The position numbers were made by a program, and so were the translations under genes. A model generated the notes under the pieces. That model did no database searches. It was not told where the DNA came from and was given only the letters and a program-made list of their open reading frames with translations. Shown here in pieces: positions 52,387 through 60,905 of a DNA stretch of 64,000 nt; positions within the stretch are counted from its first letter, which is position 1; each line of letters starts with the position of its first letter. Origin of the DNA: Oscillospiraceae bacterium (GTDB lineage Bacteria; Bacillota; Clostridia; Oscillospirales; Acutalibacteraceae); the NCBI GenBank assembly GCA_031262985.1, contig JAISGQ010000030.1, positions 1 to 64,000 of the forward strand, read 5' to 3'.

Positions 52387-52492
52387 TATAGTTAATTAAC
52401 TTAGAAAACGCCAAGAAAACACGGGCGAAAAGCTTTGATTTGTGCGATTTTCGCCCGCGGAGACTTGATTGTTTGGGGGTTAATTTAGCATA
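52387..52492 (+). repeat. 106-bp MITE-like element, copy 3
   Basis: Same termini (TATAGTTAATTAACTT ... AATTTAGCATA), same length and same inner hairpin (cgggcgaaaa / ttttcgcccg) as the copies at 4940 and 15944. It sits inside island B just beyond the ABC operon's end. Confidence 0.87.
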
Positions 52493-52508
52493 TATCCCCA
52501 CACGCAAA

Positions 52509-53171
52509 TCATTTTTCTGTCATTACTCCGTCGCGCATTTCAAACTTCACATCAGCCATTTGTGCAACTTCCGAATCATGAGTAACGACAATCACGAGGT
52601 AACCTTCATCATGCGCTAATTTTTTCAGGATTCCCATAACGTTTTCTGTATTTGAAACGTCAAGATTTCCCGTTGGTTCATCGGCTAAAATCGTCCTCGC
52701 ACCCGCCGCAAGACTTCGGGCAATCGCGACACGCTGCTGCTCGCCTCCCGACAGTTTTGAGGGGAATCGTTTCATTTGCTCTTTCGTTATCCCGACGCTT
52801 TCAAGCAGTTCGGCGGCGCGAGGCTTTGCGGCGGCAGGCTTAACTCCGCACAGCTCCATAGGATAGCAGACATTTTCCAAAATCGTCAAGAGCGGAAAAA
52901 GCTGGAACGCTTGAAAAATCATAGCGATGCTTTCACGCCGATAACGGTCAAGGTTAATACTTGCAAGGCTTTCGCCTCCAAATAAAACCTCGCCGTCGGT
53001 AGGTAAATCAAGCCCTGCCATCATAGATAATAACGTGGATTTCCCTGAACCGCTCGGACCTACTACTGCATAAAGTTGCCCTTGCTCAAATACACAGTTC
53101 ACATCTTTAACTGCCGGATTGGTCGCGCTTTTGTATGTGTACGTCACGTTTTGTAGTTCTAAAACTGCCAT
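52509..53171 (-). CDS. ABC transporter ATP-binding protein (MacB/LolD type)
   Basis: 220 residues. Walker A GPSGSGKST at about 38-46, signature LSGGEQQRVAIARSL, Walker B TILADEPTGNLD, H-loop VVVTHDSE. It powers the FtsX-type permease upstream. GGAGTG ribosome site; 6 bases after the permease gene. Such pairs export or sense cell-envelope-active peptides. Confidence 0.95.
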   Translation of the reverse strand: MAVLELQNVTYTYKSATNPAVKDVNCVFEQGQLYAVVGPSGSGKSTLLSMMAGLDLPTDGEVLFGGESLASINLDRYRRESIAMIFQAFQLFPLLTILENVCYPMELCGVKPAAAKPRAAELLESVGITKEQMKRFPSKLSGGEQQRVAIARSLAAGARTILADEPTGNLDVSNTENVMGILKKLAHDEGYLVIVVTHDSEVAQMADVKFEMRDGVMTEK

Positions 53172-53177
53172 GATTTT

Positions 53178-56100
53178 TCACTCCTTCACCTGTAGTAATT
53201 CCAGTGCTTTTTTGTTTGTCGTTATCGCTGCCGCAACGAATGCCGCCAATATGTATACTGCAAGATACAACCCCGCACATATTACGAGAGTACCGCCGCT
53301 TTGCAAAAACAGTCCGGCGTTATAGAGGAGTAGCACACCTGCGGCAACCAAAAGACCTAATATGCACAAAATAATCTGCTCCAGCGTCAGCACCGCAATC
53401 GTCCTCTTTTTAGTTGTACCCAGCACACGCATAATCGCCGCCTCTTTTGACGACTGAATAATCAGAAGAATCACCACAGCCGCCCCGATTAGCACCGCCG
53501 CAGCTACTGCAATCGGGAAGAGTGCAGAAAGTAAATCACGTACCCTGCGAACATTATCAAGCTCCGTTGTATCGGTATAGTAAGACGCTGAACCATTGTC
53601 GGAATTCCAATATCCCATAGTGAAAGCGGCGTAATCCTCAAGAAGAGCGTTAATGTCATCCACCTTATCATTGTCGGAGAGGACTGTTTCAGCGAACGCC
53701 GCCGAGAGTTTCGGCAGTGTCACGTCCGGTTCATTGCCGGAGATAAGCATTTCCGTCGTTTTACCGTAGGGCATATAGATTGTACTCGCTATATCACTGT
53801 TATCAGACTCTGCTATTCCCACAACCTTGTAGCTGTATGTCCAGCCCGCCATAGCGGTCTCGATATCTTTATTTACAAGCTCTTGCAGTTCCTCATCCGT
53901 TTCGTATTGCCCGGTATAAGAAGATGATAATATCTTAGCATAATTCATATCATTTGAAAGAGTTGTACAACTTTTATAAATATCATAATCTAAAAGATTA
54001 ATATTGTCACCGAGACTTATGTTATAGTCAGCGGCAATTTTGCTCCCGATTACGCATACAGCGTTATCGGTGTCGGATAGAATATCAACGTCGAACAAAT
54101 CTCCGTTATATCCGTCTGCGTATTCAATCGGTGGTTTACTTTTATAAGTATCATTAAAGTAACGGTTTATATCGTTAGTTATCTTCAAATCAACTGCGCT
54201 GTTTATGTTGTTAATCACAAAAGGTCTGTCCATGAAAAAGTAGATTTCCCTCACGAGATCGGAACCGGCAAGTTCTAAAATAGAGGTTTGATTGAAGTTG
54301 TTGATACTGCTTTTTACTTCAACCCGCCTGAACATTTCCTCGTAATTCGATTTTGTCATCGTAATTACACCTATTGCGACCGACAGAGCAAATGATAAAA
54401 TGAGCGCGATTATTGTTTTCCACTTCGTTCTCACCATATGTCTTGAAATATAACCGAATATTTGACTAAACGCCGAATAACCGCGTTTTTCAGGCAAAGG
54501 ATTTATTTTAAACGTACACGTTTGCATCGGAATATGATCGACATTCACAATAACTGTCGCCGATTTGGCGGTTTTATTTTTCTGTTTATTTTTAGGTTTC
54601 ACCCTGTTTGAAGAATCCCCTTGCAGGAGCGTAAGCGGTGATGTTATCGCAAGTTTATGTAAGAAAAACGCAATCAAGAGTGAGATAAATATTACTTCGC
54701 AAATCAAAGCAACTATTACAGTCACAACCGGAATTGAAGCATCGGCAATATAACTGCTGCCCAAAACTTCAAAAGTTTTGAGTACAGCTTTCATTTCATT
54801 TTGCGTATAAATAAGTCCGATTACTCCACCAAGCCAAACGCCGATTACGGCTATCAGTCCAAATGGCAACACGAGGGAATTGCGGGATTTTTTAACGGTT
54901 GTTCCGAGTGCGCGCATAATTGCATAGGGTTTTGTATTGCTACTGATATAAAGATATATTGATAATACTAAAGCAAGTGCCGCCGCAAAAATATACAGGC
55001 ACATTGTAATTACGGACGTTTTCGCACTCTCGTTTATACTGTCTTTTATGTTAGCGTAGCCGCCGTCTGAAGCACGTAATTTTATCCCCATTTCTGCCGC
55101 TAAAGTTTCCGCTTGTTCTAAAACTTCTTCAAAATCAGCGGGGTTTTGTACAAATATAGAAAATTCGCCCGGCTTCATTTCGTGGCCGTTTGGAATATCA
55201 ATAGGCAGCTGCGACAGCGGCACAAAAATGGTATTCGGCGAGTAGCCCATATACATATCGGCGTTTCGCGTCTCCATCGCGTCTATGTCTTTGTAAAAGC
55301 CTACTATTTCAAGCTCTGTTTCCTTCGCAATATTAAAGCTGCGCTCAGGAATATACGCGACCGCTCCCATCTGCGCATACTGCTCAAACAATTTGTCGCC
55401 GAGTCCGATATTCAGTTTATCGCCGAGTTTAAGACCGTATGCAGAAGCTAAGTATTCGCTCACAACGCAAGAATCGCTGTCGTCTTCGGTAATCGCTCTG
55501 CCGCTTGTAATTACCATAGAGCGTTCGTTAAAGCGCGGAATTGAAGCCATATTCTCGGTATAAACAATATCAAAAGTATGCAGATCCTGATTTGTTATGT
55601 CAATAAGTGCCTGCACTTTCGACATATTTTCTGTGTCTGTGAGTTCTATAAATGACGGACAATAATCATATGTATCGTAGTCGCCGAGCCTCATCATCGG
55701 GTTGCCTGAAACAAGTTCGGGAAGTCCCAAATTATAGTTCTTGCCGTAAAATTCTTCTAATACGGCTTTACGTTCTTCATATAGAGCTACAGTATCGTCA
55801 ATCGGTAAAATAGTAAATTCACCGCTTTTGAGTTTATCAATTCCCTCAGCAGGTATTTCGCTTTCAGCGTTTGATGTTACAAAATAGCTGACCGATTCAC
55901 TAACATCAGATTCAAAAGCAGCCTTGTCAAAAGTATTGGTCATATAACGACCTATAAAGACATAACGTGTTCCCGGAACAAGTTCTTTTATAAAATCCTC
56001 TCTATACGGATCGTTTGGAAAAAGAAAAAAACTGTTAGGTCTTGAAGTAATTAACAGCGTCATCATACTGTCTTCACCGAAATAGACAATACTGGGATAA

Positions 56101-56741
56101 TAGTAGTTTCCGTCATCTATTGTATCAGGGTCATCAGCAATGACTTGCCCGATAAGGAGCGGTAATTCTTCTCCGTCTTCATATAGACGTCTTCCTGCAA
56201 GACCCTTAATGTCCGTGAAACTAAGCACAAATCCACCGGGATTAATCATCGAACGTTCGGCGTACCCATCATATGTACCCTCTATGATAAATCTTGCCCC
56301 ATAATCATATCCCCAGTCATATTCTGAAGAAACTGCCGGATTCAGCCGTTCTAAATTTTCTATAACACCGCCTGTCATAAATCTGTTTTGAGTGACAGAG
56401 TTAGGCAGCTTTGAAAACGCATCAATTTGCTCACGAGTGAGAAACGGAGGCTCGACAGGCGACACTAATGGCGTTTTATCTACACGCGCAGGGGGTATAT
56501 AGCTTGTAGATTTAGGGAAATTACTGTATTTCTGTTTTAGGCTGTCTAATATGGGAACACCATTATCGAGCGCGATAACGCCGTTATAGCTGCTCTGAAC
56601 CTTCTTCATTTCCCGTGCAGTTACAGAATAATCGGCAATTCGCGCAAACAGCGAAAATGACGCAAGTGCTATCAGAAAAAACGTCATTGTTGTTTTAAGC
56701 GGTGTTCGCAAAAGAGCTTTGAGAGAAAGTGACGGGCGCAT
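53178..56741 (-). CDS. Large FtsX-domain ABC permease
   Basis: 1187 residues. One N-terminal helix (about 15-35), a ~560-residue outer MacB-like core, FtsX-type helices around 600-720, a second outer domain, and three C-terminal helices (VAAAVLIGAAVVILLII region, 1095-1180) with VMRVLGTTKKRTIAVL. Both FtsX blocks carry the MRVLGTT/MRALGTT loop. It works with the ATPase downstream as a mechanotransmitting exporter. Start after AGGAGG. Controlled, by context, by the BlaI-BlaR1 pair upstream. Confidence 0.92.
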   Translation of the reverse strand: MRPSLSLKALLRTPLKTTMTFFLIALASFSLFARIADYSVTAREMKKVQSSYNGVIALDNGVPILDSLKQKYSNFPKSTSYIPPARVDKTPLVSPVEPPFLTREQIDAFSKLPNSVTQNRFMTGGVIENLERLNPAVSSEYDWGYDYGARFIIEGTYDGYAERSMINPGGFVLSFTDIKGLAGRRLYEDGEELPLLIGQVIADDPDTIDDGNYYYPSIVYFGEDSMMTLLITSRPNSFFLFPNDPYREDFIKELVPGTRYVFIGRYMTNTFDKAAFESDVSESVSYFVTSNAESEIPAEGIDKLKSGEFTILPIDDTVALYEERKAVLEEFYGKNYNLGLPELVSGNPMMRLGDYDTYDYCPSFIELTDTENMSKVQALIDITNQDLHTFDIVYTENMASIPRFNERSMVITSGRAITEDDSDSCVVSEYLASAYGLKLGDKLNIGLGDKLFEQYAQMGAVAYIPERSFNIAKETELEIVGFYKDIDAMETRNADMYMGYSPNTIFVPLSQLPIDIPNGHEMKPGEFSIFVQNPADFEEVLEQAETLAAEMGIKLRASDGGYANIKDSINESAKTSVITMCLYIFAAALALVLSIYLYISSNTKPYAIMRALGTTVKKSRNSLVLPFGLIAVIGVWLGGVIGLIYTQNEMKAVLKTFEVLGSSYIADASIPVVTVIVALICEVIFISLLIAFFLHKLAITSPLTLLQGDSSNRVKPKNKQKNKTAKSATVIVNVDHIPMQTCTFKINPLPEKRGYSAFSQIFGYISRHMVRTKWKTIIALILSFALSVAIGVITMTKSNYEEMFRRVEVKSSINNFNQTSILELAGSDLVREIYFFMDRPFVINNINSAVDLKITNDINRYFNDTYKSKPPIEYADGYNGDLFDVDILSDTDNAVCVIGSKIAADYNISLGDNINLLDYDIYKSCTTLSNDMNYAKILSSSYTGQYETDEELQELVNKDIETAMAGWTYSYKVVGIAESDNSDIASTIYMPYGKTTEMLISGNEPDVTLPKLSAAFAETVLSDNDKVDDINALLEDYAAFTMGYWNSDNGSASYYTDTTELDNVRRVRDLLSALFPIAVAAAVLIGAAVVILLIIQSSKEAAIMRVLGTTKKRTIAVLTLEQIILCILGLLVAAGVLLLYNAGLFLQSGGTLVICAGLYLAVYILAAFVAAAITTNKKALELLQVKE

Positions 56742-56804
56742 AAGCCAAGCCTCCTTTTGATTGATTCGATTAATTTTGAACGTATTTGTACTGCTCCGCA
56801 GTTA

Positions 56805-56828
56805 TTAGATGGTGTCGACACCATCTAA
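56805..56828. other. Perfect 24-bp palindrome at the blaR1 3' end
   Basis: TTAGATGGTGTC / GACACCATCTAA, 12-bp arms with no spacer. It contains the last codons and the stop of the BlaR1-like gene and lies 63 bases upstream of the permease start. It may be a protein-binding site or an intergenic processing hairpin. Confidence 0.6.
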
Positions 56829-58115
56829 GCCCTCCGAACGGATTTCTTCATTCACAACTACATTAACAGCGTAATCCTTGTGCGTAAATCTGAGTTCGCC
56901 GAGACGAAGCAGTATGTCGTCGAGAGATGCCCTGCAGATTGTGCCTTCTTCGGAATATGAGTATTGGGGCGGTGAAATATTAGGTAGGTTGGTCGGCGTT
57001 TTATCAGAACTCCCCGTGCCGAGGGGGCGATAGCCGCACCCGCAAGAGCAACCATCATCAGCTATGTCGTCGAGAGATGCTGTGCCGATTGTGTCTTCTT
57101 CGGTATATGAGTATTGCAAGGGTGGAATATGAGGAAACTCAGTCGGCGTCTTATCAGAACTCCCCGCACCGAGGACAATAGCCGCACTCGCGACGACAAC
57201 AAGCATCACAGCGGAGATGAAAACCGCACCTCGCGTCCGCTTCTTGCTTTTCATAATCGCTCCGAGCCTTTCCTTGAGATTGCGTCCGCTTTCGCTCATC
57301 GCGAGGGCGGTGCGGAGCTTGTGGTCGGCGGCGACGTAGATGAGCGTGTCGCCGTAGATCTGCCGACCGTTTGCGTCAAGCTTTGCGATAACCGCTTCGT
57401 CGCAGGAAAACTCGCAGGCGCGGTCAATCTCGCGGCTAACGAGCCACACAATCGGGTTGAACCAATGCACGGCACAGGAGAGGCAGGACAGCCACTTGAC
57501 AATCACGTCCTTTCGCCTAAGGTGAGTAAGCTCGTGGAGTAATATCACATGAATCTGCGCGTCGCTGTACTCGCACTCCGGCAGAATGATTTTCGGGCGG
57601 AACAACCCAACGAGCATAGGCGTTGCCGTTTTTGAACTCCGATATACCGAGATTTTGCAAGGAATGTCAACACGGACGCAGTCCAGACGCATCTTTCGGA
57701 TGAAAAGCGCGTAGGCAAGTAGGCGGTAGAGCAACACCACTCCGACACCTATCGGGTAAATATACGATACAATATCAACCACTCCTGAAATCGGGCTTTG
57801 CTGACTTGTAAGGTCGGTGAGGTTCGGATTTTGCCGCTGAATTTCAGTTGCTCGCTCGTTTTGCTCCGCAGTTGAAATTACATTTCGCTCGACAACGCTG
57901 TGTATTGGCGCAGTCGGGACGTGTTCTCTGTACTGAGGAACAGACACGAACCTCGACACAGGCAGCAGCAACGCTGTGACAACTATCAGCCACAGATAAT
58001 ACTGCGCCGACTTCGGCAGTCGGTTCTTTATCAGCGGTTTAATGGCGAACAGCAACAATGCGATAATGCTTCCCGAAACCGACATCACAATAATTGTGCG
58101 AATGATTTCAGCCAT
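56805..58115 (-). CDS. BlaR1/MecR1-type M56 sensor-protease
   Basis: About 436 residues from the ATG at 58115, which overlaps the BlaI stop by 8 bases. Four helices, zinc motif HELTHLRRKD at about 194 and the second ligand region WFNPIVWLVSREIDRACEFSCDEAV. The outer C-terminal domain is not a penicillin-binding fold. It holds a 50-residue unit repeated twice (GSSDKTPT...SLDDI), then a short YAVNVVVNEE end. It probably senses an extracellular agent and cleaves the BlaI-like repressor. Confidence 0.9.
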   Translation of the reverse strand: MAEIIRTIIVMSVSGSIIALLLFAIKPLIKNRLPKSAQYYLWLIVVTALLLPVSRFVSVPQYREHVPTAPIHSVVERNVISTAEQNERATEIQRQNPNLTDLTSQQSPISGVVDIVSYIYPIGVGVVLLYRLLAYALFIRKMRLDCVRVDIPCKISVYRSSKTATPMLVGLFRPKIILPECEYSDAQIHVILLHELTHLRRKDVIVKWLSCLSCAVHWFNPIVWLVSREIDRACEFSCDEAVIAKLDANGRQIYGDTLIYVAADHKLRTALAMSESGRNLKERLGAIMKSKKRTRGAVFISAVMLVVVASAAIVLGAGSSDKTPTEFPHIPPLQYSYTEEDTIGTASLDDIADDGCSCGCGYRPLGTGSSDKTPTNLPNISPPQYSYSEEGTICRASLDDILLRLGELRFTHKDYAVNVVVNEEIRSEGLDGVDTI

Positions 58116-58497
58116 TGCCGCCGCCCACCACCTTAAAATATTCGCGCAGCTCGGCAACTTCGTCATCAGTCAGCTTACCGCCATGATGGAGTGCGGCGAC
58201 CATCTTCACCGCGCTGCCGTCAAACGCCTTGTCGAGCAGGTTATCGCTCTCGTCAAGCTGAAACTCCTGCTCGGAAACGGTCGGTATGTAATGCGCCACG
58301 TCGCCGCGGCGGTCGTATCCGGGCACTTCCACAATCGTGCCCTTCCTGCGAAGACGCTCCATCACCGTCTGCACTGTAGTCTTCTTCCAGTCGTCGGTTC
58401 GTTCCAATTCGCGTAAATCCGTGAACGTCAGCGCGCGGTTCTCACGCCAAAATATCTTCATTATTTTAAGCTCGCCGTCAGTAATCTTTTGTCTCAT
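58108..58497 (-). CDS. BlaI/MecI-family repressor
   Basis: 129 residues from the second ATG (58497), eight bases after AGGAGG; the first ATG is only three bases from it. Winged HTH with TDGELKIMKIFW and TTVQTVMERLRRKG, then the helical dimer domain. It represses the blaI-blaR1-ABC operon until BlaR1-type cleavage. An operator overlaps the -10 box upstream. Confidence 0.95.
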   Translation of the reverse strand: MRQKITDGELKIMKIFWRENRALTFTDLRELERTDDWKKTTVQTVMERLRRKGTIVEVPGYDRRGDVAHYIPTVSEQEFQLDESDNLLDKAFDGSAVKMVAALHHGGKLTDDEVAELREYFKVVGGGNG

Positions 58498-58525
58498 TGC
58501 ATTGTCCTCCTGCATAAACGTGTTG

Positions 58526-58562
58526 ATGTATACATACTACAGCAGTTATACGCATTTGTCAA
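58526..58562 (-). promoter_or_regulatory. BlaI operon promoter and operator
   Basis: Minus strand TTGACA (58557-58562), 17 bases, TAGTAT (58534-58539). The palindrome ATGTATACAT (58526-58535), with TACA/TGTA cores as in Bla/Mec operators, overlaps the -10 box. Confidence 0.8.
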
Positions 58563-58810
58563 GTGGTTTTTTGAATAATAATTTGGGCAAAGGCGCAAGA
58601 TAGTCTCTCGCTGTGAACTTGCAGCCCACGGCTTCGGCGAGTTTGCGTCCATATTCTGCACTGTTAGAAAAGAAAAAAATCCCGATTCCTGATTCGGGAT
58701 TTCTGCTCTTGTTTTTCAGTTCGGAGACACTTCCCCTGCCGTCATATTGGTAGGAGTAGGTGTGTGCGGCAGTAGTCGTAGCAGGTCGGTGCTGTCATAA
58801 ACTGATAAAC

Positions 58811-58871
58811 AACAGACTGTAAATCTGTCGTCAACGACTTCAGTGGTTCGAATCCACTCTCTCCCACCAAA
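58811..58871 (+). repeat. att core copy 3, right end of island B
   Basis: Third 61-base copy of the tRNA-Tyr 3' end, with the same ctgataaac arm to its left as copy 2. No 5' tRNA half. Confidence 0.95.
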
Positions 58872-58921
58872 ATTTGCCTTTGAAGTTGTGAGCTTGCTCG
58901 CAGTTTTAAAGGCAAATTTTT
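58870..58921 (+). terminator. Terminator right of att copy 3
   Basis: aaatttgccttt pairs with aaaggcaaattt over a 26-base loop that holds a small inner stem, then TTTTT. Likely terminates readthrough from the tRNA-like att copy. Confidence 0.7.
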
Positions 58922-58944
58922 GTCCTTTTCTCTCTTCACTTTTC

Positions 58945-59342
58945 TCTTAAATTCTCGCCCACAGGCGGGATTTTTCATTAGGTCGGGTCAAACTTAACAA
59001 TAATAAAACAACAATGAATTCCTCGACCTCCGGTTCTGTCGGCTCACATGGATTTTTTGTCGGCTTTGATTTCTTTCCGAATTCGACTGACTGAGCAACT
59101 ATCTCATATACAGAATGTTTGCTGCCGTCCTCCGCAGTCCATGAGCGTTGACTTAAGTATCCGCTAACCTCAATGCCGCTGCCTTTCTGAAAGTATTTGC
59201 AGACAAACTCAGCCGAACGTCCCCAGCATACAACCTTTAGGAAGTCTGTAGTGTCTCTTGACCTCGGACGCTGAACACCTACTGTGATATTCGTTACCGA
59301 CTTGTCGTTAGGTGTTTTCTTCAGCTCGACCTCGTTGGCGAG
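58945..59342 (-). pseudogene. ssb: Truncated single-stranded DNA-binding protein (ssb) remnant
   Basis: The minus strand encodes LANEVELKKTPNDKSVTNITV, then DFLKVVCWGRSAEFVCKYF, GSGIEVSGYLSQRSW and SVYEIVAQSVEFGKK: an SSB OB-fold lacking its first ~12 residues and start codon. The break is at 59342, where the rep-region repeat begins. The frame runs on beyond the normal SSB end to a TAA at 58945. Element SSBs of this type belong to ICE replication modules. Confidence 0.85.
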
Positions 59343-59576
59343 TTGGAAAAAGAAAAAATCCGATTCCTGCTCTTATTTATTTGCTCTCGAGCTAAAAATT
59401 CCGCAAAAATCCTATGAATGTTTTCTCTTGTTCTCTCGAATTACGGGAAGAAAAAAGATTTATAGTTTTCTCTTAATACTGTGGCTTCAGCTGCTTGCCG
59501 ATAGGACGGAAAGGCACATCCTGACTTGTTTTCGCACGTTTTAATGCAGAGGTATGTGGCGAACTGTGCCGGAATG
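59343..59576 (+). repeat. Deleted copy of the island A rep region
   Basis: 59347-59480 matches 47401-47530 and 59483-59576 matches 47932-48026, with the ~400 bases between missing. It carries remnants of the rep-like gene's 3' half on the minus strand and has no function of its own. Confidence 0.85.
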
Positions 59577-59585
59577 AACATATAA

Positions 59586-59626
59586 AATCACCGCCGCCAC
59601 TTGTAGAGTGTGACGGCGGGTTTGTT
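59586..59626 (+). terminator. Hairpin with T-run near RHS fragment
   Basis: ccgccgccac pairs with gtg...ggcggg, followed by tttgttt. A second version of the same sequence lies at 60890-60930 (accgccacac... gtgacggcgggtttgttt), so both RHS pieces are bounded by it. Confidence 0.6.
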
Positions 59627-59637
59627 TGGTTTCCTAT

Positions 59638-59739
59638 CTAACTATAAGTGATAGCTTTGCCGTCGTAGCTGGTCAACTTGTCTTTCCAGTTGCTGTCGCC
59701 ATAGAGGTAGGTGTAGGAGTTTGTAGCCGTAAGTCCTAC
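59638..59739 (-). pseudogene. RHS repeat protein fragment
   Basis: About 34 codons (NSYTYLYGDSNWKDKLTSYDGKAITYS) typical of RHS/YD repeats, open without a start and ending at TAG (59638). In an intact RHS gene this segment would precede the core now found at 60905, so the order has been rearranged. Confidence 0.7.
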
Positions 59740-59789
59740 ACTCTCCACGTGTAGGTGTAAAATAATAATCAAAGAAAAATTCTCTCCAC

Positions 59790-59825
59790 ATGAAGTAATC
59801 AAAAAACTCCATGTGGAGAATTAAT
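59790..59825 (-). terminator. Terminator after the small membrane gene
   Basis: tctccacatg and catgtggaga arms; on the minus strand the stem is followed by GAATTTTTCTTT. It ends the transcript of the RHS-associated small gene. Confidence 0.7.
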
Positions 59826-59834
59826 TTAACTGTA

Positions 59835-60119
59835 TTACTTCAATAATTTCAGCTTTTTAAATATATATAATACAAAGCCAATAAATATCGGTATTAAGAC
59901 AAAATCAGTTACAATATGACAATCTATATTCATTTGTAAAATAATCGCAAAAGTTAATAGTATTATGTACGAATCCAATATTATCCTTTGATATATGATG
60001 CAATTATCATATTAATATACCAAAAGTATTTTACTGACAATGCCCTTTTTATTATGGTACAATATTCTAATTAAAATAAAAATAAGCACAATTATAACAT
60101 AAGGTATTAAATATTCCAT
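59835..60119 (-). pseudogene. Small membrane gene with in-frame stop (possible immunity gene)
   Basis: 95 codons start at ATG 60119, 15 bases after the RHS stop. Codons 1-35 (MEYLIPYVIIVLIFILIRIL...) end at TAA (60012-60014), and the same frame continues open for 59 codons (YIILLTFAIILQ, VLIPIFIGFVLYIF, ending KKLKLLK). Two to three membrane helices in all. Its place suggests the immunity partner of the RHS toxin, now broken. Confidence 0.55.
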
Positions 60120-60134
60120 TATACTCCGTCTCCT

Positions 60135-60905
60135 TTAGAAAGATTTAAAAAGCTTAATTTTTATGGTTGTAGTTTTGAATTTGTAATTATTAACTTCATA
60201 TTTGGCGAAACTACCATTCCACTGACTTACGCTATAGAAAGTTCCGTATTTACTGCGTGAAATAGAAATCTTTACACGTTTACCTTTATTTGCGATTTTT
60301 AATATCTTATTGTATACCGATGATTGGTATTTAACAACAACAAAAAAATATATTGAAAGTAGTTTTGACCATAATCCCAGAATTAAAGATGCCAACTCAA
60401 TAGAATCGGATATTTTCAGTTTTTTTGCAAAAGCTTTGGCATGAGCCGGAGAAAGATAAAGAATAGTGTTTTTTTGTTCATATGAGCGAGTTGTCAATAG
60501 TTGCTGAACGATATAAGATTTTTTACCGTCATTATCATATCTATTCACAGGATTATTCTCACAGTACACGAATAGATTTGCTCCTGTAGTATCAGGATTA
60601 ATTTGCCCATCCGCATTGACAAATCTCCCCATCGCCGCGTCATAATACCTACTCTGCAAGTAGTACAACCCAGTCTCAGCGTCATATCTATACCCGCGAT
60701 ATCTGCAGGGATTCTTCACGCCAACGCTCTCCGCAAGGCTTCCCGTAGTAGACACCAGTCCACCCCACGAATCATACAAGTAGCTGACAACCTTCGCGCC
60801 GTTGCCGTCCACCAGTGCCATAACATCGCCCTGTAGGTTGAAGACATAGTAGTACTTCTCCCCGTTAAGCTCCATGCTCACGAGTGAGCCGCCACCGCCA
60901 CACAA
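60135..60905 (-). CDS. RHS C-terminal core with variable toxin-like tail
   Basis: 256 residues, the C-terminal end of an RHS protein. The core lies at about 15-125 (YYYVFNLQGDVMALVD, CRYRGYRYDAETGLYYLQSRYYDAAMGRFVNADG) and ends at NPVNRYDNDG. The ~130-residue tail after that (KKSYIVQQLLTT... KTTTIKIKLFKSF) is basic, unlike the core, and more AT-rich; it is presumably the toxin domain. The upstream 1000+ residues of a full RHS gene are missing, so this is a displaced cassette end or orphan tip. The start is doubtful. Confidence 0.75.
   Translation of the reverse strand: MCGGGGSLVSMELNGEKYYYVFNLQGDVMALVDGNGAKVVSYLYDSWGGLVSTTGSLAESVGVKNPCRYRGYRYDAETGLYYLQSRYYDAAMGRFVNADGQINPDTTGANLFVYCENNPVNRYDNDGKKSYIVQQLLTTRSYEQKNTILYLSPAHAKAFAKKLKISDSIELASLILGLWSKLLSIYFFVVVKYQSSVYNKILKIANKGKRVKISISRSKYGTFYSVSQWNGSFAKYEVNNYKFKTTTIKIKLFKSF

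Larger units (their letters stand above)
52267..58871. mobile_element. Second tandem segment (island B)
   Basis: 6.6 kb between att copies 2 and 3. It carries only a BlaI-BlaR1 pair, a two-component ABC exporter and a MITE copy. There is no integrase of its own, so it depended on one in trans, or it is the remainder of an older element. Composition is closer to the chromosome than island A. Confidence 0.75.

Noticed and set aside
52370-52391. 5' end of a tRNA (gccagatggcggagtggta) next to the MITE
   Set aside because: Resembles a tRNA-Leu/Ser start but no matching 3' part is found; too short to call.
52206-58871. Two further tRNA-Tyr genes at 52206 and 58811
   Set aside because: Only the last 61 bases of the tRNA are present; the acceptor 5' strand and D arm are missing, so they are att copies.
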